Of a stretch of DNA of 64,000 nucleotides, positions 58,372 through 64,000 are shown piece by piece. Each line of letters starts with the position of its first letter. Position 1 is the first letter of the stretch. The position numbers were made by a program, and so were the translations under genes. Origin of the DNA: an uncultured Eggerthella sp. (GTDB lineage: Bacteria; Actinomycetota; Coriobacteriia; Coriobacteriales; Eggerthellaceae). The notes under the pieces were generated by a model. It was not told the DNA's origin, searched no databases, and saw only the letters and a program-made list of their open reading frames with translations. The stretch is taken from positions 198,781 to 262,780 of the forward strand of contig CAJKUH010000001.1 of assembly GCA_905203045.1 (NCBI GenBank), written 5' to 3'.

Positions 58372-59334
58372 ATGCGCACGGTGCCGTGGTATCTTGGCAC
58401 GGTGGCAATTTCAAAGAACATACGTGGCTTCAGTTTCGCCTTGCTCGGTGGCGTAGGATGGGGCTTTTCCGGCGCATGCGCGCAGTTCCTGTTTTCCAAC
58501 TATGGGGCCGATCCTTTGTGGATTTCCTCGGTGCGCATGATATGCGCGGGCGCAGTATTGTGCGTCCTGGCACTTGTTATTGCTCGTGGCCCGTTTCTGG
58601 CCATGTGGCGCAACCCGCGCACTGTTGCTCAGTTGGTGTTCTTCTCTATTTTCGGCTTGGCCGCCTGCCAGATAACGTACCTGTTCGCCATTCAGAATTC
58701 GAATGCGGGCACGGCAACGGTAATCCAATACATTGGTCCGGTGCTGGTGGTGTTCTACTTATGCGCACGAGCCCACAGACGCCCCACCACGCGCGAGGTG
58801 ATTGCGATGGCGCTGGTTGTTTCGGGCACGTACCTAATTGCCACGCACGGCAATCCGGCAACTATGGTGCTGACCCCAGCGGGTTTGTTCTGGGCGTTAA
58901 TCTCGGCAGTGACGTACGCCATGTACTCGCTTATACCGCGCAGACTCATGCTGCATTACGGCAGCGTGCCGGTTGTAGCCGGCGGCTTGCTGGTTGGCGG
59001 CATCGTGTTTTCCGTGGGCGTGCAATCGTGGACGGTTGACCCGGGCTTTGATGCCATGGGCTACCTTATGTTGTTCGTTGGCCTGGTGTTCTTCGGCACC
59101 ATTGTGGGCTTTACGCTGTACTTCCAGGCAGTGAAGGATATCGGCGCGGCAAAGACGGGCTTGATTGCCAGCATTGAAACGGTGTCGGCAACGTTGTTCG
59201 CGGTTCTGTGGCTGGGTACCGCATTCAGCTGGATCGACATTGTGGGCTTTGTGTTCATCATGGCTACGGTGTTCGTGTTGGCGAAGCACCCCGGCGATGG
59301 CGATATCAAAAGCGCCGCTGACGACCAGGATTAA
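58372..59334 (+). CDS. EamA-family (DMT) transporter
   Basis: A 320-residue ten-helix drug/metabolite transporter with two EamA repeats: GFSFALLGGVGWGFSGACAQFLF near the start and GLFWALISAVTYAMYSLIPRRLM in the second half, each beginning a five-helix unit. Such carriers export amino acids, drugs or metabolites. The start is uncertain: an ATG at 58372 has no ribosome site, and a GTG at 58381 lies six bases after a TATATG, as in a leaderless message. Operator-like sites occur both upstream (57996) and downstream (59358). Confidence 0.85.
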   Translation: MRTVPWYLGTVAISKNIRGFSFALLGGVGWGFSGACAQFLFSNYGADPLWISSVRMICAGAVLCVLALVIARGPFLAMWRNPRTVAQLVFFSIFGLAACQITYLFAIQNSNAGTATVIQYIGPVLVVFYLCARAHRRPTTREVIAMALVVSGTYLIATHGNPATMVLTPAGLFWALISAVTYAMYSLIPRRLMLHYGSVPVVAGGLLVGGIVFSVGVQSWTVDPGFDAMGYLMLFVGLVFFGTIVGFTLYFQAVKDIGAAKTGLIASIETVSATLFAVLWLGTAFSWIDIVGFVFIMATVFVLAKHPGDGDIKSAADDQD

Positions 59335-59357
59335 TAGCTTATTAAGTTCATAAATAA

Positions 59358-59367
59358 GAACATGTTA
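59358..59367. promoter_or_regulatory. GAACATGTTA site
   Basis: One member of the recurring palindrome family, 24 bp after the EamA stop and upstream of the candidate RNA. Confidence 0.4.
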
Positions 59368-59390
59368 TTTCAATAAAACCTAATAAGAGA

Positions 59391-59410
59391 ATTGCTCAAC
59401 CTTGAGTAAT
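59391..59410. promoter_or_regulatory. Palindrome ahead of the candidate RNA
   Basis: ATTGCTCAA-CC-TTGAGTAAT, 9-bp arms with one mismatch, just upstream of the candidate RNA. A LysR-type or other dimeric regulator could bind it. Confidence 0.4.
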
Positions 59411-59424
59411 AATGAAGTCACAGA

Positions 59425-59668
59425 AAGTTACTGCTCCTGCTTGGGGAAGCAAGAGCGTGGCTCCCATTCAAGTCGTGCTGGAGGGCGCGCAGTAATGGGA
59501 AGGTGAACGCCAATGGGGATCGGGGTTCACCAACCGGTAGTCTTACGGGGGAGTGAGGTTGCTAATGTGGAGAGGGCGGCCGAAAGGTCACCCGCTACTT
59601 TTCTGGGGATAAAGCCCACAAGGAGGGCGTATCCGCTCATGCAAGCCAGGCATTGCCTGGCTTTTTTG
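59425..59668 (+). ncRNA. Candidate structured RNA with terminator
   Basis: About 240 nt rich in stems: TTACTGC pairs with GCAGTAA (about 59429/59489) around TGCTT-GGGG-AAGCA; an alternative pairing CCCATT/AATGGG competes with it; GGTGAAC pairs with GTTCACC (59502/59525); GGCC-GAAA-GGTC is at 59578-59589. It ends in AAGCCAGGCA/TGCCTGGCTT with TTTTTT (59643-59667). No gene follows closely, so it looks like a free RNA rather than a riboswitch for LysR. Confidence 0.45.
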
Positions 59669-59756
59669 TTGCCCGCAAGACACTCGCTCTTCTCGCCCAG
59701 CCGATCTCCGATTTTTGGTGTCTGTAGTGGTGTTCCTGCAAATTTGGGACTTTCTG

Positions 59757-59880
59757 TGCCCGCACTCCTTCCGAGTGCGGGGCGGTGCTGGCGGGGAACA
59801 CGAAGCAGGCCCGCCCGAAAGGTCGTGGGACCGTAAGGCAGCATGCCTCCTGCACCCTGAGGTTAATTGGACCAAGAGGG
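59757..59880 (+). ncRNA. Second candidate structured RNA
   Basis: Begins with the perfect hairpin CCCGCACTC-CTTCC-GAGTGCGGG, then a multibranch arrangement closed by GGTGC/GCACC with GGCGGG/CCCGCC, GGTC-GTGG-GACC and GGC-AGCAT-GCC inside, and a final CCCT(GA)GGT/ACC(AAG)AGGGG stem. No terminator or promoter is clear. It may be one RNA with the preceding one or a leader of the LysR message. Confidence 0.35.
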
Positions 59881-59958
59881 GCAAATTGTTGATTTTCTTA
59901 TTGCTTATCTTGGCCGCGCATTGAATTAATTAATTTCTTTTTGATGAGAAACCATAAT

Positions 59959-59984
59959 GAACACGTTCTAAATTGAACGTGTTC
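59959..59984. promoter_or_regulatory. Paired GAACNNGTTC operators of the LysR gene
   Basis: GAACACGTTC (59959-59968) and GAACGTGTTC (59975-59984), centres 16 bp apart. With the -10 TATTAT at 60012-60017 the nearer site is centred about 44 bp before the expected start of transcription, a usual position for an activator contacting polymerase. Confidence 0.55.
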
Positions 59985-60079
59985 TGTGGCTTTCACGTGG
60001 GGTTTTGCTGCTATTATCTACTTTAGTGTACGAAAGCGTTGAAACAAGGACGCCTTCGCACTCGGCAAAGGAGGGGAAG

Positions 60080-60976
60080 ATGAGAGTTGAAGATCTGCGC
60101 TATTTTGAGCACCTTGCCGAAGTTCTCAATTACACACGGGCATCAAAAGATTTGGACATTTCGCAGCCCACGCTTTCATTGGCCATCAAAAGGCTGGAAG
60201 AGGAATGGGGCGTGCAGCTGTTTTCCCGCAATCGTTCCACGGTGGAGCTCACCGATATCGGGCGCGATATTTCCGATTGCGTAACAGGAGCTTTGCGCAG
60301 CCTTGATAGGGCGCGCGTGCTTGCAGAAGAATCGCTCGGCACGGAAAACGCGGTTATTAACCTGGGCACCATTCATGCTATGCAGGGAAAATTCTGGTCG
60401 CAGGCCTTGTTCGAGTTCCGCAACCAAAGTCCCTATGACCCGCATATCACGGTTACGCAGGCGTATTCGCGCGAGCTTCTGCGACGCTTGCGCACGGGTC
60501 AGCTCGACGTCGCTTTCGCCAGCCGCATAGAAGACACACCCGACTTGCGCTACAACCTGTGCTGGTCGCAGCCGTTGGTTTTGGGCGTGAACAAAAAGCA
60601 CCCCTTGGCAAAGCAGAAGGACATTTCCTTGGCCGATTTGAAGGGACTTGAAATCCTTTCGTACGACACGGCATCGCCGGTGTATCAGGAAATCGTCGAT
60701 CTTATCGAAGGCCGCGATTTGAACGTGAGCTTTTCCTATGACGACGAAATCACGCTTTCTTCCTTGGTTGCCGGCAACGAGGGGAAGGTGGCGCTGTTCT
60801 GCTATTCGCTGATGATCAACGCCTTCGATGATGTGGTGTGCCTGCCCGTGCGGGAAGCGCCCGTCGACTTCCACAAAACGTACGTGGTAAGCCGCGATGA
60901 GGGCCGTCAGCCGAAGGTTGTGCAGGAATTTATCGATTTTATGAGTGCGTACCATTTTCCGCGTTTGTTGGGCTAA
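60080..60976 (+). CDS. LysR-family transcriptional regulator
   Basis: A 298-residue regulator: N-terminal winged helix-turn-helix (LRYFEHLAEVLNYTRASKDLDISQPTLSLAIKRLEEEWGVQLFSR, about residues 5-52) and a periplasmic-binding-fold effector domain (about 90-295). The ATG at 60080 has AAGGAGGGG eight bases upstream; the frame is open earlier without support. Paired GAACNNGTTC sites precede it and a triple array follows it, flanking the gene on both sides. LysR sites usually follow T-N11-A, so the palindromes may belong to a different, LuxR-like regulator. Neighbouring EamA and small membrane protein genes are plausible targets. Confidence 0.9.
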   Translation: MRVEDLRYFEHLAEVLNYTRASKDLDISQPTLSLAIKRLEEEWGVQLFSRNRSTVELTDIGRDISDCVTGALRSLDRARVLAEESLGTENAVINLGTIHAMQGKFWSQALFEFRNQSPYDPHITVTQAYSRELLRRLRTGQLDVAFASRIEDTPDLRYNLCWSQPLVLGVNKKHPLAKQKDISLADLKGLEILSYDTASPVYQEIVDLIEGRDLNVSFSYDDEITLSSLVAGNEGKVALFCYSLMINAFDDVVCLPVREAPVDFHKTYVVSRDEGRQPKVVQEFIDFMSAYHFPRLLG

Positions 60977-60980
60977 TATA

Positions 60981-61014
60981 GAACACGTTCTAAAACATGT
61001 TCTAAAACGCGTTC
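60981..61014. promoter_or_regulatory. Triple GAACNNGTTC array
   Basis: GAACACGTTC (60981), AAACATGTTC (60993) and AAACGCGTTC (61005), spaced exactly 12 bp with TA-rich linkers. It starts four bases after the LysR stop and ends 73 bp before the small membrane protein gene, so it most likely controls that gene. Confidence 0.6.
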
Positions 61015-61087
61015 AGCAATCGGCGTGAGGGGAAAGGCCGAAAGCAACCGGAACGCGTCGCTTATACCAACACGAGGGGAAGTGTTC

Positions 61088-61465
61088 ATGATGCAGAAGG
61101 AACACAGCAACAAGGCAGATGTGAAAATGGCCTACTCGGGCGAAAACGGAATGGGGCAGAAGGCAACGGCTCCCGATGTTCCTGCAACGGCAGAACAGGT
61201 AGCACCGCTTTCTATGGCGGTGAAGGCCTGTTGGTTCCTGTTGGGCGTTTTCGGTGGCATCTTCGCCATGATTGCCAAGCTGGCTTTGCCGTGCAAGCTC
61301 CCGTTCGAACAGCGCAAGCAGTCCGAATGGGCCGTGTGGGCGGGCTTCGCCGTCAACACCTTCATTCTGGTGGTGCTCATCAACACGGGGTGCATCGATG
61401 CTTTGATCGCGGGCTTGAACGCTCCTGCGGCAGCCCCCACCAATGTGTCGCCTGCTTTCGGCTAA
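61088..61465 (+). CDS. Small two-helix membrane protein
   Basis: A 125-residue protein of unknown family. A polar N-terminus of about 40 residues precedes two membrane segments (about 43-66, SMAVKACWFLLGVFGGIFAMIAKLA, and 80-103, WAVWAGFAVNTFILVVLINTG) and a proline/alanine-rich tail. GAGGGG lies eight bases before the ATG at 61088 (a second ATG follows at 61091). It is preceded by a triple operator array and followed by a strong terminator, so it is an independently regulated single gene. Its role is unknown; it could be an accessory subunit of one of the transporters nearby. Confidence 0.7.
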   Translation: MMQKEHSNKADVKMAYSGENGMGQKATAPDVPATAEQVAPLSMAVKACWFLLGVFGGIFAMIAKLALPCKLPFEQRKQSEWAVWAGFAVNTFILVVLINTGCIDALIAGLNAPAAAPTNVSPAFG

Positions 61466-61493
61466 GGTGAACACAAAAACGCAACGTAGCCTT

Positions 61494-61522
61494 GCAGCTC
61501 GGGTTTCCCGGGCTGCTTTTTT
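61494..61522 (+). terminator. Rho-independent terminator
   Basis: GCAGCTCGGG-TTT-CCCGGGCTGC followed by TTTTTT; ends the small membrane protein transcript. Confidence 0.92.
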
Positions 61523-61762
61523 ATGGTGAGGGTCTGGATTTTGGGAAAACCGCCCAATTGCGTGGAGCGCTGGCGGCTGCGGCATTGCAGGGCGGTAAAC
61601 CGGGCTTAGCGGCACCTGCAGCAACCGTTTACCGCTGTTAACTTCCGCTGGCACCTGCAACGGCGTTTCGGTTGATGCCTGGCAGTGAAACAAAGCCTTT
61701 CCCTGCGCGAAAAGAATTTGAAACAAATGCTTATTAGGGTTGAGAGGTACCGTAAAAGGCAA

Positions 61763-61814
61763 TTGTGGTTATGGCACAATAACCAAAAGCCGTTAAAAAG
61801 CCGTTACATACGGC
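61763..61814. promoter_or_regulatory. glnN control region
   Basis: Overlapping palindromes TTGTG/CACAA (61763-61779) and GGTTAT-GGCACA-ATAACC (61767-61784) are followed by two tandem copies of AAAAGCCGTTA (61785-61795, 61796-61806) and a small hairpin GCCGT-TACAT-ACGGC (61800-61814). Such density of symmetric sites just before the ribosome site suggests nitrogen-responsive control; the regulator is unknown. Confidence 0.45.
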
Positions 61815-61834
61815 AATACCCAAAAGGAGAAAAG

Positions 61835-63925
61835 ATGGCCCACGTTTCTGATATCTACGGATCGATGGTGTTCAATGAGCACGTCATGAAGGAACGCCTT
61901 CCCTCCGCAACGTTCAAGAGCCTTACCAAAACCATCAAGGAAGGTAAGCCGCTTGATATCGAGGTTGCGAATGTCGTTGCTCACGCCATGAAGGAATGGG
62001 CCATCGAGCACGGCGCAACCCATTACACGCACTGGTTCCAGCCCCTTTCCGGCATCACGTCCGAAAAGCACGACAGCTTCCTTGACCCGGTAGGCGACGG
62101 CACCGCTATCATGACCTTCAGCGGCAAGGAGCTTATCCAGGGCGAGCCTGACGCATCGAGCTTCCCTTCCGGCGGCCTTCGCGCAACGTTCGAGGCCCGT
62201 GGCTATACCGCATGGGATCCTACCAGCTATGCCTTCATCAAGGACGAGGTTCTGTGCATCCCAACGGCGTTCTGCTCTTACACCGGCGAAGCGCTCGATA
62301 AGAAGACCCCGCTGCTCCGTTCTATGAGCGCAGTAAACGAGCAGGCTCAGCGCGTTCTGAAGTTCTTCGGCGAAGACGGTCATCGCGTTGTTTCCACCGT
62401 TGGTGCTGAACAGGAATACTTCCTTATCTCCGAAAAGGACTACGTGAAGCGCCAGGACCTTATCGTTACCGGCCGCACCCTGTTCGGTGCTGCACCGCTT
62501 AAGGGCCAGGAGCTTGAAGAGCATTATTTCGGTGCTATTCGCCCCACCGTCAACGAATTCATGAAGGAAGTCGACGACGACCTGTGGGCGCTCGGCGTTT
62601 CCGCCAAGACGAAGCACAACGAGGTTGCTCCTGCTCAGCACGAGCTTGCCCCGCTGTTCACCAACTCCAACCGCGCAATCGACGAGAACCTGCTTACCAT
62701 GGAAAAGATGCGTCTCGACGCATCCCACCACGGTCTGGTTTGCCTGCAGCATGAAAAGCCCTTCGAAGGCATCAACGGCTCTGGCAAGCACAACAACTGG
62801 TCGCTTTCCTACGGCAAGGTGAACCTACTTGATCCCGGCGACGACCCGATGGACAACCTGCGCTTCCTCGTGTTCCTCACCTGCGTAATCGAATCGGTTG
62901 ATGAATATCAGGAGCTGCTGCGCATGTCCGTTGCTTCTGCTGGCAACGACCATCGCCTGGGTGCAAACGAGGCACCTCCGGCCATCATCTCCATCTTCCT
63001 GGGCAGCGAGCTGGGCGCTATCGTCGATTCCCTGATCTCGGGCGACGAATACCATTCCGCCGATGCTATCGCGATGGATTTGGGCGTAGCCGTTCTTCCT
63101 AAGTTCATGAAGGACAACACCGACCGCAACCGCACCAGCCCCTTCGCTTTCACGGGCAACAAGTTCGAGTTCCGCATGCCGGGCTCCTCGGTAAACCTGT
63201 CCGACTGCAACATGATCCTGAACACCGCAATGGCAAAGAGCCTGAAGGGCTTTGCCGATGCGCTTGCCGGTACCGAAGGCGCCGAGTTCGAGAAGAAGGC
63301 CATTGCCTACATCAAGAAGACGCTCACCGACCATCAGCGCATCATCTTCAACGGCAACGGCTATTCCGAGGAATGGGAAAAGGAAGCAGAGAAGCGCGGC
63401 CTGGCAAACCATCGCAACACCGCCGAAGCGCTGCCTTGCTTCGTAGACCAGAAGTCGCTTGACCTGTTTGCCGAGTTCAACGTGCTTTCCGAGCCTGAGG
63501 TTCGCAGCCGCTACGAGGTAAAGCTTGAAAAGTACAACAAGCTCCTGAACATCGAGGCACGCACCATGATCCGCATGGCTCGCCGCACGTACCTGCCCGC
63601 CATCACCGACTACATGGCCGACCTGGCAAGCAACATCACCACGGTGAAGGCTGCAGTTGCCGGTGCCGACATGACTGAAACCGAAAAGGTTCTGGAAGTG
63701 CTGATCAGCGGTTCCGACAAGGCCGCCAAGGCAACGCGCGAGCTGATCAAGGTTCACAACGCCGCCGAGGACATCGAGGATCCGCAGGAGCAGGCAAACG
63801 CCTACGCCAACACGGTAATCCCCGCCATGGACGCCCTCCGCGCCGAAATCGACGCCCTGGAATGCGTAGTGGAGCGCGATTACTGGCCAGTACCTACCTA
63901 TAATGACATTCTTTTTTATGCGTAA
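61835..63925 (+). CDS. glnN: Glutamine synthetase type III
   Basis: A 696-residue enzyme making glutamine from glutamate, ammonia and ATP, the main ammonia-assimilation step. Length and the N-terminal FNEHVMKERLPSATFKSL and THWFQPLSG are specific for the GlnN class, much longer than types I and II. Active-site segments include AEQEYFLI, HNEVAPAQHELAP, NGSGKHNNWS and NRTSPFAFTGNKFEFR. The ATG at 61835 has AAAAGGAG six bases upstream; the frame is open upstream over the control region but has no other support. It is a single gene; a hairpin spans its stop codon and an inverted-repeat element follows. Confidence 0.97.
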   Translation: MAHVSDIYGSMVFNEHVMKERLPSATFKSLTKTIKEGKPLDIEVANVVAHAMKEWAIEHGATHYTHWFQPLSGITSEKHDSFLDPVGDGTAIMTFSGKELIQGEPDASSFPSGGLRATFEARGYTAWDPTSYAFIKDEVLCIPTAFCSYTGEALDKKTPLLRSMSAVNEQAQRVLKFFGEDGHRVVSTVGAEQEYFLISEKDYVKRQDLIVTGRTLFGAAPLKGQELEEHYFGAIRPTVNEFMKEVDDDLWALGVSAKTKHNEVAPAQHELAPLFTNSNRAIDENLLTMEKMRLDASHHGLVCLQHEKPFEGINGSGKHNNWSLSYGKVNLLDPGDDPMDNLRFLVFLTCVIESVDEYQELLRMSVASAGNDHRLGANEAPPAIISIFLGSELGAIVDSLISGDEYHSADAIAMDLGVAVLPKFMKDNTDRNRTSPFAFTGNKFEFRMPGSSVNLSDCNMILNTAMAKSLKGFADALAGTEGAEFEKKAIAYIKKTLTDHQRIIFNGNGYSEEWEKEAEKRGLANHRNTAEALPCFVDQKSLDLFAEFNVLSEPEVRSRYEVKLEKYNKLLNIEARTMIRMARRTYLPAITDYMADLASNITTVKAAVAGADMTETEKVLEVLISGSDKAAKATRELIKVHNAAEDIEDPQEQANAYANTVIPAMDALRAEIDALECVVERDYWPVPTYNDILFYA

Positions 63926-63937
63926 GGCATAAAAAAG
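63911..63937. other. AT-rich hairpin at the glnN stop
   Basis: CTTTTTTATGC-GTAAG-GCATAAAAAAG overlaps the last codons and stop of glnN. It lacks a GC stem and a downstream T run on the plus strand, so it is not a classic terminator for glnN; it could protect the 3' end. Confidence 0.45.
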
Positions 63938-63940
63938 AAA

Positions 63941-64000
63941 CGTGATGACGCTGCGCGGGATTCTGACGGCGCAGGGAAACCTCAAAGCCCGGGGCATGGC
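63941..64000 (-). repeat. Inverted-repeat element, copy 2 (incomplete at window end)
   Basis: Matches the reverse complement of 34087-34146 closely (about 54 of 60 bases), including GACGCTGCGCGGGA, TCTGACGG and AAAGCCCGGGGCATGGC. The rest of the element would lie beyond 64000. Confidence 0.7.

Larger units (their letters stand above)
59335..60079. other. Long intergenic region with candidate RNAs and operators
   Basis: No protein gene is supported over 745 bp. It contains an operator-like site (59358-59367), a 20-bp palindrome (59391-59410), two candidate structured RNAs (59425-59668 and 59757-59880), paired operator sites (59959-59984) and a -10 TATTAT (60012-60017) for the LysR gene. Confidence 0.55.
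61466..61834. other. Intergenic region upstream of glnN
   Basis: No gene is supported over 369 bp. It holds the terminator at 61494-61522, a GC-rich stretch without clear features, and the AT-rich glnN control region with a palindrome and tandem 11-mers (61763-61814). Confidence 0.5.

Overview
The window looks like chromosomal DNA of a high-GC Gram-positive bacterium, most likely an actinobacterium of the Coriobacteriia (Eggerthellaceae-like). The basis is GC-rich coding sequence, lipoproteins and membrane-anchored surface proteins in place of outer-membrane proteins, a CIRCE heat-shock operator, type III glutamine synthetase, many MFS, DMT and TSUP carriers, and apparently leaderless promoters. 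The family assignment is inference from gene content; no rRNA or tRNA gene is visible to settle it.

Layout. 1-7.1 kb, minus strand: rhamnulokinase (cut by the window edge) translationally coupled to pyruvate kinase, a Gfo/Idh/MocA oxidoreductase, an M20 amidohydrolase and an MFS carrier. 7.6-24 kb: a zinc-ribbon membrane protein, MurB, a TetR regulator divergent from an MMPL exporter and its secreted YhgE-like partner, a TauE/SafE carrier, a family 2 glycosyltransferase, a TagO/WecA-type glycolipid-initiating transferase, an ABC/FtsX exporter, an HrcA/CIRCE-controlled Hsp20, and a membrane-anchored class A beta-lactamase-like protein. 24.4-25.7 kb: rplM-rpsI, followed by two nearly identical 88-bp units that each fold into consecutive hairpins and end in a rho-independent terminator, probably a duplicated small RNA.

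25.8-33.7 kb is a signalling operon: an orphan ABC-type solute-binding lipoprotein, a 1298-residue sensor (extracytoplasmic domain, PAS-like, GGDEF-like, histidine kinase, receiver), a GGDEF-receiver-HD-GYP protein able in principle to make and break c-di-GMP, and a free Hpt phosphotransfer protein. It looks like a complete phosphorelay ending in c-di-GMP metabolism. 34.2-38.1 kb, opposite strand, is a compact type IV pilus/type II secretion-like operon (pilC, four single-pass pilin-like proteins, pilT). 38.7-55.2 kb is a surface region: a transglutaminase-like lipoprotein divergent from a 4,873-residue repetitive adhesin of about 45 YDG/MBG-type modules, coupled to a small two-helix membrane protein.

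55.5-64 kb holds a small membrane protein, a permease, an EamA transporter, a LysR regulator, a second small membrane protein and glnN. Its long AT-rich intergenic regions carry repeated palindromes of the form GAACNNGTTC, often phased every 11-12 bp. Single copies also lie upstream of the MFS gene (7.25 kb) and of the c-di-GMP operon (25.76 kb), suggesting one regulator links these units. A dispersed element with inverted repeats lies downstream of pilT and again downstream of glnN at the window end.
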